A stretch of 64,000 nt of DNA, from positions 2,418,001 to 2,482,000 of the forward strand of contig NC_077224.1 in the NCBI RefSeq assembly GCF_024763615.1, given 5' to 3'. The position numbers and the translations under genes are program-made. Positions within the stretch are counted from its first letter, which is position 1. The number at the start of each line of letters is the position of its first letter. The notes beneath the pieces were generated by a model that worked only from the letters and a program-made list of their open reading frames with translations, ran no database searches and was not told where the DNA came from. This document shows positions 11,055 through 21,804 of the stretch, piece after piece. Origin of the DNA: Phlebotomus papatasi (taxonomy: Eukaryota; Arthropoda; Insecta; Diptera; Psychodidae).

Positions 11055-11062
11055 GATTTATC

Positions 11063-12199
11063 AGTTCAGAAATAGTCTATAACTAATTGAAAACGGTTCG
11101 TACTTATCTGGAATTCCAAGACCTTTCAAGTGATTCCACATTTGACTCAAACGGGTAAGAATCATACTCTCTATACTAGATTAACTTTTGACCTTGAAAA
11201 AGTCGTAAAAGACCGGCAGAAAGGTATTTTGGCAAAATTGGCAACAAGTGAGAGCCTGTACCCTAAGCCTTTGTGCAAATTATCATCATATTTTGCATTA
11301 TGGAGATATTTTCTTCAATTCACACACACTCAGCAATTTTTTTCTCAATAATTCCGCTGTTAAATGTTGTATTTGGACAAATGACACAAAAAAGTGGGAG
11401 TGGGTGGAAATGATATTTATTTTGTGTCCAAAGAAATATTTCTCTTTTTTCTCTGACAAACCAATCTGCGTCTTGTATCTCAGCTCAACCATCGAACTTG
11501 TATCGTTGGTAATTGTGTAAATTAGTTTTAAAAGTGGAAAGAGAGACAAAAATATGCTTGAATAACTTTTTATCTTGAACATTTCTTGGTGAAAATCACA
11601 AGAAGTTTCGTGCTTTTAGTAAATATGGAGGAGAAAAACTCAATCACTTTACAACTATTTAATGGTTTTACTTTTTTTTGTCTTAGCCCTTAAGAGACTT
11701 TTTATAAGTGGTTTTTTTTGTGAAGAAAGAAAAATAAAGCGATAGATTGTTGGGAAATATATATTTGTAGCATTTAACTTTCTCTCACAATATTTCAGTG
11801 ATATGAAAATTTTGGTATATTGATACATAAGGCAGTATCCGAAAATCCATTGCATATGAAATCAAGTTTAACTTGACGACTCTACGTTGACCAAATTTGC
11901 CCATTCGTCGGCCTTTCCTTATGTACGCGGGCCCAATATAAACTTTGTCACAGTGGAAGATCGCAGATATTTTTTGTCTCACGTGATGGTGTCTCTTTTT
12001 TCGTCATCATACAACTTCCAGCCCACGTTCCTTGGCTCAGGTTCTCTTGGAGCTAGAGAAAGAGCATTTTCATAATAACCCCCGCAAAATCTGTGGACGG
12101 TGGCTTTTCTGGCTAAAGGAGGGTTCTTCAGAAAGTTCGTGGACTAAAGCTCATGGCACAATCTGAAGACTATGCTTAATTTAAAATACAAAAGATTTA
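11063..12199. other. Unique sequence, no gene recognised
   Basis: Less repetitive and slightly richer in GC near 11880-12170. Short frames exist: 11887-12075 (+, 62 aa) and 11785-11982 (-, 65 aa, with a basic stretch GPAYIRKGRRMGKFGQRRVV). Neither has clear splice sites or a recognised domain. Confidence 0.4.
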
Positions 12200-12201
12200 T
12201 A

Positions 12202-12453
12202 CACTGAGAGAAATCCGAAAAAGTTAAAATAACATTCCAGAAAAAGTAATTTTACCCTGCAGTATTGATCCTAAATCGGTGTAAATATTATCCTTTTCAC
12301 GTATATTAGGGGTTAGAGGTACCCTTTTTTCATGTTAATTTTACCCTTAAGAAGGTGTAAAATTAACATTAAAAAATGTTGATATATTTTTACACCTAAA
12401 AAATGTTAAAATTATGAAAAAAAATGTTAATCACACCCTCTTTTTTCTCAGTG
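12202..12453. mobile_element. CACTGAGA-end MITE, copy 1
   Basis: Starts CACTGAGAGAAATCCGAAAA and ends TTTTTTCTCAGTG, with TA on each side (12200-12201, 12454-12455). The interior holds paired blocks TTAATTTTACCCTTAA and GTGTAAAATTAACATT. Sister copies: 26745-27008 and 39361-39616 (inverted), 61381-61545 (truncated). TA duplication suggests Tc1/mariner mobilisation. Confidence 0.88.
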
Positions 12454-12697
12454 TAGAAGTTCTTAGTTAATTGCATTAAACTAGGATTCTAACCAAACAT
12501 ATGAAACTCGGTGTACATACATAATTTGATCTAAAATTCGAATAAAATCTGGCAACACTAATTCTCAAAATTTGATATTTATTTAATGAATGACGTAGTT
12601 AAACGATTATTCATTCAAACAAACGTAATAAAGCGTTTGAATTTTTGGTGTTAGGGCTTTTTTTGGTAACGTACACAGTAAAAAAAAATTAACACTA

Positions 12698-13346
12698 GGG
12701 TAACGTGTGGTATTTCGGGACATTTTTTAGCACATTCAAGTTTCAAACAGCTTAACGACTTCTCAAATTCTTTTTTTCTTTTTTTTCTTTGTTGATACAA
12801 ATATTTATGTTCCTTATGCTATACAGAATAAGATTCTTATCGAAAAATGTTCAAAAATGCATAATTTTTTATACAAAATAGCAAAAAATGTAACGAAGTA
12901 AGAGTGGTATATTTCGGCACAGTTGCGTATTTCGGGACAGACAAAAGTCGCTATTATGCAAATAAATTTCACCGAGTCTGATTATTTACCTTTAAGTAGA
13001 AGGTCTCAACTTCACTCTTTCATAAAAATTGTGTTTAAATTTCACTTGCAAAGTGACTTAAATCGAAAAAAAACTAAGCACTGTTTGTGTTGACATTTTC
13101 AAAACTGACCACACTGAAGGTTTTGTAAAAAGTGAAATGTGACACACACAATTCACGCGTATTTCATGCTTTAAATGAAATAAAATTTCAGGAGTTTTAA
13201 GTTTATCAGTTACGTAAAGAGCTTAATATTTCATGTAGAACTTAAAAATAATTAGAAATCAAATATTTGTAGAATTTTTGATGTGTCCCAAAATACCCAT
13301 GTTATGTCCTGAAAAGCACCTTGTCCAGAAATACCACACGTTACCC
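12698..13346. mobile_element. TA-flanked MITE, GGGTAACGTGTGGTATTTCG ends
   Basis: Starts GGGTAACGTGTGGTATTTCG then GGACA; ends CAGAAATACCACACGTTACCC; TA on both sides. TATTTCGGGACA recurs subterminally near 12931. No coding frame. It sits in an older palindromic AT-rich repeat (AACACTA before it, TAATAGTGTG after it). Confidence 0.85.
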
Positions 13347-13949
13347 TATAATAGTGTGTAATTTTTAACACTACTATTATAGTGTTAAATTTAGAAAAAG
13401 TGTTTAATTTAAAATTGTTTAATTTAAAGTTGTTGAATTTAAAAATTGTTGAATTTTCATTTCATTGCGACATTTATAATGTAAAACATTTAATTGCGAT
13501 ATTTAGACATTTGTAATGTTCTTTCCTGTACTCACTAATGCGAGATGATTACATCTGATGCTCGAAGCTTCACGATATACTTATGCATATAAATATTTGA
13601 TGTTCTATATGACTTGCACAATGAAAAGCATCTCGACTGAAGTATATGTCTTAAATTGAAATTCAGTAATTATTACATAAATTTTTCTTAAAAATTCAAT
13701 AACTTTTGCCTGAAAATTCAGTAGCTTTTGTTTAAAAAATCAACAACTTTGGTTGAAATACATAGGGCTTCACACTATAATATTGTGAAAAATTATGATC
13801 AAACTATAAATAGTGTTAATTTTTGATCATGTGATAAAGAATACCATGAAGTTGTGTATTTTTTACACACTATAATAATGTGACAAACTATAATCATACT
13901 ATAATAGTGGTGATTTTTAGAATTTTTCAACAGTTTTAAATCACAAATA
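13347..13949. repeat. AT-rich palindromic repeats around ACTATAATAGTG
   Basis: Several overlapping inverted motifs: AACACTACTATTATAGTGTT (13368), CACACTATAATATTGTG (13771), CACACTATAATAATGTG and ACTATAATAGTGG (13866-13912). They look like remains of one or more foldback elements; boundaries are not clear. Confidence 0.45.
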
Positions 13950-13950
13950 G

Positions 13951-14205
13951 TAATAATAATAATGCTGGCACAACATTCCATGAAGGAACAAGGCCTTCCC
14001 ACAAGGGGATTTCTAGACATGCATTATTATTTTTTCTTGTACGGGATGAGATTGTCAGTCCCATGCCGCGTGGAATCAAGTGCAGTGAAGCTCATTGGAT
14101 GCAATCCGAACACCTTTAACGCCAAAAAAAATTCCTGGTGACCTAAAGGGGATTCGAACCCGGGACACTTGCATCATAGAGCGAGTGCTCTACCACATTA
14201 CCCTA
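13951..14205 (-). mobile_element. tRNA-derived SINE, second copy
   Basis: Minus-strand copy with B box GGTTCGAATCC (complement at 14152-14162), the body block ATCCCCTTGTGGGAAGGCC and an ATTATTATTA tail at 13951-13962. The A-box side is altered after GAGCACTCGC, so the head is incomplete. Confidence 0.8.
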
Positions 14206-14319
14206 CATATAATTTCATCCCTTTTAGGATTTTTAATATTCAAGATTTTGGTTTTTGGGATTTTGGCTGCCTCCGGTGTATTTCCATATTGTTAAAAGAC
14301 GTACTGATGTGGTGATGAG

Positions 14320-14356
14320 GAAGTTACGACAATTGCTGATCTAACTGATGATTTTT
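14320..14356. repeat. Terminal fragment of the GTCGTAACTTC element
   Basis: GAAGTTACGACAATTGCTGA then TCTAACTGATGA matches one end of the elements at 25279-26152 and 32014-32909. Confidence 0.55.
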
Positions 14357-14635
14357 ATTTAAAAAAAAATCAAGAACCCATTGACAAACTTTTACTGTTC
14401 GCAGTTCGAACTCCACGGAGAGAGCTGTTTATATAATCTCTGTATTTTTTCACCCAATTTCCACCTTCCACCCTCAGGAGACAAATTTTCTCAACAAATC
14501 TTCTAGTTTCAGACGATTTCTGAGAAATGTCGTCACACTGTTGGTGTGTTGGTCCGTCTGTCTGTTCGGCTGTCGCCAGCTCTATAAGCCACACGGTAAG
14601 AAATAGCGACTTGGGCGCTAAGGTGAACCCTCTCA
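14357..14635. other. Unassigned stretch next to a SINE
   Basis: Contains GTTGGTGTGTTGGTCCGTCT followed by GTCTGTTCGGCTGTCGCC, a style seen in repeat leader regions, and a TATATAA box near 14430. No gene is recognised. Confidence 0.3.
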
Positions 14636-14906
14636 TAATAATAATAATAATAATAATGCTGGCACAACATTCCATGAAGGAACTAGGCCTTCCCGCAAGG
14701 GGATTTCTAGACATGCATTATTATTTTTTCTTGTACGGGATGAGGTTGTCAGCCCCATGCCCGTGGAATCAAGTGCAGTGAAGCTCACTGGATGCATTCC
14801 GAACACCTTTAATGCCAGAAAAATTCCTGGTGACCTAAAGTGGATTCGAACCCGGGGCACTTGCATCATAGAGCGAGTGCTCTACCACTTGACCCATTGA
14901 GTGCCC
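14636..14906 (-). mobile_element. tRNA-derived SINE, most complete copy
   Basis: Minus strand. The tRNA-like head is GGGCACTCAATGGGTCAAGT then GGTAGAGCACTCGC (A-box region), followed by B box GGTTCGAATCC (complement 14842-14852). The body contains CACCAGGAATTTTTCTGGC, CACTTGATTCCACGGGCATG and ATCCCCTTGCGGGAAGGCC, and ends in an (ATT)n tail at 14636-14655. About 270 bp. Shares full-length similarity with 13951-14205 and head similarity with 5107-5233. Confidence 0.88.
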
Positions 14907-15159
14907 ATAAATACTACTCTCATAAGTCGACCCAAAGATCGTTAACACGCCCCTCATTTCCCCCCGCCCCTTCCATTCTTATGCAAAACCATGTTTTTTG
15001 GGATTTCTCGAAAACGCGCCGTGCGATTTTTTCATTTTTGGATATGTTTTAGAGATTACCCAGGCGGATGTTTGACCATGTACGAAAACATCGTTGAATC
15101 ATTACTAATACCGATTTTTCAAGGTCAAAAAGGTTTTTCAAGGTTTTTCCGACAAAACT

Positions 15160-15305
15160 GAACCGATTCCAATCGGTTCCAAACCGGTTCATAGCCGATA
15201 ACAAATTTTTATTCGAAAATCAATTATATTACTTTAAAAAAATAGATGATCTTTAGAATGATTCATGAATCGGTTCCAATCAGTTGAGAACCGGTAACCG
15301 GTAAA
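15160..15305. promoter_or_regulatory. Cluster of AACCGGTT-like motifs (Grainyhead-type)
   Basis: GAACCGATT-CC-AATCGGTTC is a perfect palindrome (15160-15179), followed at once by AAACCGGTTC (15181-15190). ATCGGTTCCAATC, GAACCGGTAACCGGTAAATG and similar lie at 15270-15305. AACCGGTT is the consensus of the Grainyhead family. Function is inference, since no target gene is identified nearby. Confidence 0.35.
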
Positions 15306-15765
15306 TGATGCGAAAGTACTTTTGAGGGATAACATCTAAATCACGATTTCGAGAATTTCGCAAAGACTGGGACGCTTTGCCACCCCTTTTTCCCATTTTA
15401 TTTGTTAAAAATCTTTAACTGAAATGTTTATTAAATTGCAAATACTGTTTACAAAATCGAAAAAAAATCTACTGATAAGGGAAGAGCACCACAGATCGGA
15501 ATGTTTACAGATATGCTCCATATTTAGTTGAAAATATAAGCCCCAAAACACTTTTGATATCTTTGTTTTTGTTAATTAGTCTATTAATTATCCATTGAAC
15601 TATATCTGTGCATTTTATTTTTAAATATTTACAATTAAGTAATAAATAATAAGTGTTAATGAAAACTTGCACTCTAGGATAGTCACGAATTGTATCAAGT
15701 GTCTCACAGAAAATTGGTTTTATAAATTAAATCTGAGCTAATGCAATGAATTCTTGTAAGAGTTA

Positions 15766-16236
15766 GGGTAAGTGTGCCAAATTTCGGCATAGTTGCATGC
15801 AAGCGTCAAAGTTTCAAGTTTGAAATGTAATATTTTAAATACAAATTGATTTTTTTTATTCTTTCTTTTGTAATAGTGTTGCTTGGAACCTTGTAAAGAG
15901 TTTACCATCTTGTTACTTCTTATTAAGGAGTGTTCCTTGGAACATTGTAGACAAATTATCGTCTTCAGTTTCTCTAAAATCATTCTAAAAATGAATAAAA
16001 ATATAGATATAGCTTTGGTACCACCCTTCGGCCACCTTAATTCTCATAGTTCCTTGCCCTTCGGGAATTCTTCCAATATCTTTTTCACTTCATCTCGTTT
16101 GTCGAAGCTGCATTTTTTGTTATTCTTTTGCATTGTATAATCTCTAGAGTACGTAAAATATAAAAGTTAATGGAAATTCGAGGAATAAAAAATGTGGCTG
16201 AAATTGCAAGCTGGTCGAAATTTGGCACACTTACCC
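15766..16236. mobile_element. TA-flanked MITE, GGGTAAGTGTGCCAAATTTCGG family, copy 1
   Basis: Starts GGGTAAGTGTGCCAAATTTC and ends AAATTTGGCACACTTACCC, TA on both sides. The next blocks are GCATAGTTGCATGCAAGCG on the left and GAAATTGCAAGCTGGTCG on the right. Family members: 33908-34315, 41949-42961, 48389-49394, 50899-51322, and partial copies at 43240-43640 and 50236-50345. No transposase frame. Confidence 0.9.
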
Positions 16237-16256
16237 TAAATGGTAAAAAGTAGCTA

Positions 16257-17537
16257 GGGGAGACCGGGGAGGTTTGGGACAGGGGTAGTGTGGGACAAGG
16301 CGTTTTTTTCAATTAATTTTTGAAATATATGGGATTTAACCATTACGTTATCGTAGGCAATATTAAGATGTATCTTGACTAAAAGAATGGATATCCTCAG
16401 TTTTATTGTTTTAATTCTATGAACATTTTTTTAAAAATTGATAAAAATTGTATATTTTGACGTCCCGGTTTTCCTCTTTGTATTTTATATTAGCGATATA
16501 TAATCAAAACTTTTTTATCTCATTAGGTAGCAGTGTAACCTGGGAACAAATTTTTATAAAAGTTTCAGAGATTATACGCTCTTGCTTTTTACATAAAGGT
16601 TTTAAATATTAAAACTACCCGCGGGGATGTTTGGGACACCTGAAAGGGGATGAATGGGACGTTGATTTTCGACAAGATTGTAGGTGGTATGCAATTGTTT
16701 ATTGTCAAAATGAAGAGTAATGCCCAGTTTCTACTGGAAGTCTCCCTCTTGTGCAAAGTTTATCAGTGCAGCAGATTTCTCTAACTACAGAGACAATTAA
16801 ACCATCATTGTCTTGGGAATCAATAATTCCTTATCAGAATATATTCGATTTTTGCCCAATCTAGTTAAAAACTATTTTTTTCGAAAATTTCTCGAACAAG
16901 TTCTCCAGAAAAGGCAACGCGAGAGCTAATTTAGAGAAATAATGAGAAAACAGTTACAATGCAGTTGTCGTAATATCAAACAGAAATCCATCAATGAGTT
17001 CAAAACTAAGAGTTGCAAGAAAATCTACTCGCCTGAGGAATTTGATAATCATGATTGCAATATTTAGAATAAAAAAAGAAAAGAAAGGTAGATGAAAAAT
17101 AAGAAGAAAATACTTTAAATAATTGATTGACAATAAATGACTTTACTGTACAAATAAAATTGATATTAATTTCTAAGTGTAAATAAAAGATGAAACATTT
17201 TTATTTCTATCAGAGATATTTTTAATCTGGTATTTAAAATTAAATAACGTGTTCCAGTAATACAAATTATGCGAGAAAAAACGCGTCCCAAACATCCCCT
17301 TTTGCGTCCCATACTGCCCCACATCGGGGAGGTTTGAGACAAAGCGTCAAGTAAAATGTTTTATCTTCTCCAAGAAAACTCAGTTGTTTTTCAAGTTCTA
17401 TCGAGTACTTTTTATAAAGTCAATACCCATAAGTATCCTATAGACCGCATAAAATTGTAATACACTATCGTGGTTTTTTGGAATACTGTCTCAAAGTCAA
17501 AACATGAAAAAGTGTCCCAAACCTCCCCGGTCTCCCC
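16257..17537. mobile_element. TA-flanked element, GGGGAGACCGGGGAGGTTTG ends
   Basis: Starts GGGGAGACCGGGGAGGTTTG then GGACA and ends TGTCCCAAACCTCCCCGGTC then TCCCC; TA on both sides. GGGGATGTTTGGGACA-like repeats recur near 16624, 17285 and 17325. At 1281 bp it has no transposase frame. It lies 20 bp from the previous element. Confidence 0.88.
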
Positions 17538-17632
17538 TAATCATTTTTAAAAATTCATTTTATTTGGAGAAACGATACGGTATTAACCTGACGATCCGAG
17601 GAACACTGCCGATCGCTGGTGCTCTTCCCTTA

Positions 17633-18900
17633 TATTGAATTTTCTAAGAACTTTCTGTGCAAATTCAATTAATTTGCATTCACTGGAAAAGCCACAAACT
17701 TCTTGGACAACCAACGTGGGGGCTTAAAAAGTTGAATGAGTTGTTTTCGGTGCTGAGATGGTATTATTATTGGCCAGTGATACAGTGTGTCTCTTTGGTG
17801 CTTATTGGAAAATTGTGTCAGAAATTTGCCAAGCAATATTCAATGGTGGTGGTCGGATATATTGGGATGGAAATATATGGCAATCAAGGCTTACCTGTGT
17901 GGTTCACCACACACAGGTGACATGAATTACCTGTTTGCCAGTTTGGTGGACAGAGATGGAAAATCACAGTTCGTCTCAATCTTTTTTTTCTCAAACGCCT
18001 CATACACATGCCACTCATCGACGTTTTATATATTTAATTCCAATTCATATTTTTCGTTCGGGTACACATTATACCAATATCCAACATAGGCTAATGGATG
18101 TGAGAATAGTCGTGACGCGATTTTTGTCCGGTAAACATCATACATTTCCAAACACCTTTTCTCGCTCTCTCGGCAGAACTTCTCCTAAGGCAGCATTATA
18201 TATAGTCAATTTTTCTCACCTGGGGGCTCTACTAGAGAAGCATCCCAAAAAGAGGAATTGCTCAAGATCCCATCTCACGAAGAGATATGTAGCTTCCAAA
18301 TCTTGTTGTAAAAACGCGTGTGTAAAAAAGTTTAAATTATCTCACCACGATCAATCATCGATTCATCCTGGGACTGGAGGTACAAGTGAAGCAATTGTGT
18401 TTAGTGTTGGTCAAAGAAGAATCATTTTTTTCTTTTTCTTATTACACTCAATTCATCTCGAGAAAATTGTGTGAAAACAATTGAGATTGTGTCTAGTCTC
18501 TGAGGTGTATTAACGAAGTTCCAGTGAAGAAGATCATCTCTGGTGATCTCTAAAGACAAGAAGCTCAAAAGTTTCTTAGCTCTTCTTGTCCTCTGACCAC
18601 CGTCACATCTCTAAGTCTCGTCAGTTTTAATTTTTTTTGGTGTATTACCTGTCTAAATAGTAATTCTTTTCCCATAACTTGGATTATTATTCTCTCAATG
18701 CGGATTACGTCATACAGCAGAGTGGCTCGCGGTAAGATTATTTGCATTTTCCATAGGTGCTATTACACATTTTTATTTTTCTTCACTTCTCCTCTGGTCA
18801 TATGTAAATGAAAAACAGCGGAGATAACAGTGGACAGATTCAAAGAAGTTGGACACAAGTTCCAATTTGTTTTAAAATAACAACATGTGATGGTTTATTG
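17633..18900. other. Unique, moderately GC-rich block; possible promoter or 5' UTR
   Basis: Free of the local repeats. It holds a TATATATA box at about 18194 and a palindromic cluster at 17893-17918. An open frame 17935-18474 (+, 179 aa) has a Ser/His-rich composition and a poly-Phe stretch and looks like a chance frame. No convincing exon pair is visible. Confidence 0.3.
17893..17918. promoter_or_regulatory. Palindrome with paired CAGGTG E-box and TGTGGT motifs
   Basis: ACCTGTGTGGT at 17893 faces ACCACACACAGGTG ending 17919. Each arm has an E-box half (ACCTG/CAGGT) and a Runx-type core (TGTGGT/ACCACA); another ACCTG follows at 17929. Binding is inference. Confidence 0.3.
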
Positions 18901-19394
18901 TATGTGACACAATACAGAGTGTGAATACTCTTGGCAATCAATGGTGTATCCATTTTAAACATTTTAAATAATACAACATCCATCCAAAACAATATATAAA
19001 TAAATTGTGTGCTTTATTGGATATAGAAGGAAAATTGTTCAGTATATTGCAGTGAATTAACCTTGTGTTACACTCTTGATGGTGTATGATGAAAATACTA
19101 AAATGTACACATACAGTGGATAGCAGAAATCTTAGTACTCCCATGCTTAAATCCTTAAAAATTTATTAAACGTAACAACATTCCATTGAGGAACTTTATG
19201 TGATTTTAATACCTTTAGCGCCAGAACATTTTCAATGATTTGAAGGCGCAGATAGTGGTCGAAAAATAAGCCTTTCTTGACTTTTCTTTTGATTTCTTCA
19301 TTTAGGGGTAACTGGGGCACCACCGAACAGTAAAGTTTTTTAATTAGATATTAAGACTTTAGAGTATGAGACCTGTATGAATTCATAAACTATA
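18901..19394. other. AT-rich, no gene recognised
   Basis: No coherent frame or repeat termini. TTTAGGGGTAACTGGGGCAC at about 19302 resembles one end of the TA-GGGG elements, but no partner end is seen. Confidence 0.4.
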
Positions 19395-19648
19395 CCCAAT
19401 AAGCAAAATAGCTGCCTTATAGAACCAAGTATTAAAAAAGTCTTTTAGTGCACTTTTAAAGGACTTAAAGTGATAATTTTCTGTTGAAATTCCTATAGAA
19501 GCTCTTAAGATCTTTAAGAGTGCGCCACTTATAGTAATCTCAGTTATGGAACCAAGAGCGTTATAAGTAAATAAAAAGATTTTTGGTTCTATAATGCCTT
19601 ACTTAAGGAATTCTACAAGACTGTATTAAGAAAAAATTGCTTCTTGGG
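19395..19648. mobile_element. Intact CCCAAGAAGC-family MITE
   Basis: Starts CCCAATAAGCAAAATAGCTG and ends AAAATTGCTTCTTGGG, flanked by TA. It is the undisturbed copy of the element split at 8547-10126. A weak remnant lies at about 52990-53090. Confidence 0.85.
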
Positions 19649-19696
19649 TAGGGATGTTTGTCCACTGAAGAGTAGCTAATTTAATTAATTTGTAGA

Positions 19697-19780
19697 CTTA
19701 ACCCTTTAACGACGAAACAGTTTTCGAAGTACTTTGAAGTTTATCAATTCAATGATAAACTTCAAAGTACTTTGGAATTG
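19697..19780. other. Perfect 20-bp hairpin beside a TTAA-CCCTTTAACGACGA terminus
   Basis: TTAACCCTTTAACGACGAAA at 19699 looks like a piggyBac-type end (TTAA then CCCTTTAACG), sharing its start with 50353-50874. Next, AAGTACTTTGAAGTTTATCA (19727-19746), a 6-base loop, and its exact complement ending 19772 form a perfect hairpin. The other transposon end is not found. Confidence 0.6.
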
Positions 19781-20659
19781 CGTAATTAATAAATTATCAC
19801 TGGATTATTAAAATTCAAGCTTTCAAAAAAGGTTTGTCCGGAATTGCAAATTTAGTCTTAATCAACTTTTTTGAAGCTTTTTCGCTCAAAGAAAACCGTT
19901 CAATTATGCCGCTACAAAACAGAATGAACGAACTATATTAAGTAGAAGGTTGTAATAAAGTTTAAAGAGTAAATGAATGATGGAATAGCAAATATAAAAC
20001 CGTGTTTGTTCATATTAAATTATCAAAATAATATCACAAAATAGCACAATAAAATTATTCCTAATTCTGCAAAAAAAGCATTTCGATCAATTTAATTTTA
20101 TTTTTTTTTAAGGTTTTGGTGTTCTGTCGTTTACGTACTCTCGACTCTCACTCTAAATGAAAACCTAAATTCAGTATCAAAATTTCTGTGCAGAATTAGA
20201 TCAAAGCCATTTAGTAGAAAAAGCTGTCAAAAATTGTCAAACTCAAAAAAAAACATTCAAATATAATGTATCAGAACAAATTTTAAATAAAGAAAACTGA
20301 TTAATTGTGTTACTAATAAGAAGTTTTGTAGCAAAAATCTTTAGAAAAACACTGAAGCTCTGATACGAACTTCTCAAATGGTAAATGATTACCTTTGAGT
20401 TAGTTAGGGTGAAGAAAAACGTCACAATCAGAAATAATTGACAGTTGCACAAATTTTGAAATATTAATTATTAAGTCAGCAATCAAAATTATTGAAAAAA
20501 TGCAAAAATATCAATAACTTTTGTTTTTATTTATCATGAATTTTATTTATTTTTCTTCTAATTTTTTATTACTAAAAATAGAATAATACTCCTTTTTCTG
20601 ACAGAAAATTTTGGCATATATAGTCTGAACACTTACAGCTGGAGTTTGTTCAAAAGGAA
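19781..20659. other. AT-rich, no gene recognised
   Basis: Poly-A/T runs and short frames under 70 codons only; no repeat ends or splice-delimited exons noticed. Confidence 0.5.
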
Positions 20660-21080
20660 AAGCATTCGAATATTGATTTCGAAAGCCAAAGAAAAACCAT
20701 TATTGCTTTTCGTTTCATTCGCGTGGCGGCTGAAGTACTTCCTGATCGAATTTCGAAGTGTCTCTAGTGTCAACCTGTGTCCACATTTTTTTTTGTTGTA
20801 CTCAAACAAAGTTTCTGCTATACCTGATTCTTTATAATTCTCTCTTGAAATTACTGAATAGCATTTTTAACAGTTTTTTAGTGTGGTATTTTATATTTTT
20901 TAAGCTGATTTTCCAATTCTTGTGTGAAAGTTTTGTTTGAAAATTCGATATTAGGTTTGAACTTTTCGAATATAATTTTTCGAACATCCAAGACACTTTT
21001 GGAGTATCAAACTCAAGATATGAATGCTCGGGGTATAATGATGTCTTCATGTTGGGAGCAATTTTCGTCAAAAATTTCAT
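20660..21080. mobile_element. Half copy of the large foldback family
   Basis: Shares in order CGAATTTCGAAGTGTCTC, a poly-T block, TCCAATTCTTGTGTGAAAGT, TTCGAACATCCAAGACACTT and TTGGAGTATCAAAC with one arm of 21805-22652. The second arm is absent. Confidence 0.6.
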
Positions 21081-21132
21081 TTTTGACAGAATTTTGACGT
21101 TTCCACCTATAGAGAAATGGGCAATTTCCTTA

Positions 21133-21570
21133 CAGTCAGCTCTTCGTTATCAGCCACTTCGATATCCGGGTGACAGCTGCTAAACACTGGCGATTGATGT
21201 ATTCAGAATGTTTTTTACGAAACATGCAGTTTACCCAAAATGAATTACAGTGCTCGCTCTCTAATCCGGATCGGCGTAATCCGGACGAGTTATCGACGGT
21301 TACATTGAAAATAATTTTGAAGTTATGATGCATGTGCGTTCAGTAATGAAAATGAATTATCCTGTGATGTGTTTGTTTAATAAATGAAGTATAATAGCGT
21401 AGAATTATCTAATTATTTCTTTTTAACCTTTTTTAAAACTTTTATTCTAATTCTACAATAAAAACTTGTATTATATTTGCGAGATTAAAAAATCCATCCG
21501 AATTTCCGGATTACGAAGCAGGCATCTATCATATTGTCTCCCAATCGTCCGAATTACAAATCGGGAACTG
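21133..21570. mobile_element. Possible pogo-like element (CAGTCAGC / GGGAACTG ends)
   Basis: TA-flanked CAGT ends (TACAGTCAGCTCTTCG at 21131; AATCGGGAACTGTA ending 21572) with repeated CCGGAT/ATTCGGA motifs resembling other CAGT elements. The inverted repeats are weak beyond the first bases. Confidence 0.4.
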
Positions 21571-21804
21571 TAATGTGTTATTTTTATTTTATCACAGTTT
21601 TTGACAAACATTCGTGATACAAAATGAAACGAAAACGTACTACGAAGAAAATTTTCTTGTTTTTCGACAGAAAACAAATTCACACAGTACAAAATATAAA
21701 AACCATTGACAAGATTTAAAAAACATAAATGTCATTTTGTCCCCACATCAGTCGAATAACGAAAAGCCGAATGTATCAAAAAAGCATTTTTGATGAAAAT
21801 TTCT

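Larger units (their letters stand above)
15478..17630. mobile_element. Outer TA element (AGGGAAGAGCACCA ends) holding two more elements
   Basis: Starts AGGGAAGAGCACCACAGATC and ends GATCGCTGGTGCTCTTCCCT, TA on both sides (15476-15477, 17631-17632). Two complete elements lie inside (15766-16236, 16257-17537); without them the host element is about 400 bp. Confidence 0.78.

Noticed and set aside
11785..11982. Basic minus-strand peptide GPAYIRKGRRMGKFGQRRVV as a ribosomal or histone-like gene
   Set aside because: No family match recalled, no splice sites, and no exon-like boundaries.
17935..18474. 179-codon open frame
   Set aside because: Low-complexity Ser/His composition, a poly-Phe run from a T tract, no splice sites and no recognised domain; kept only as part of an undecided block.
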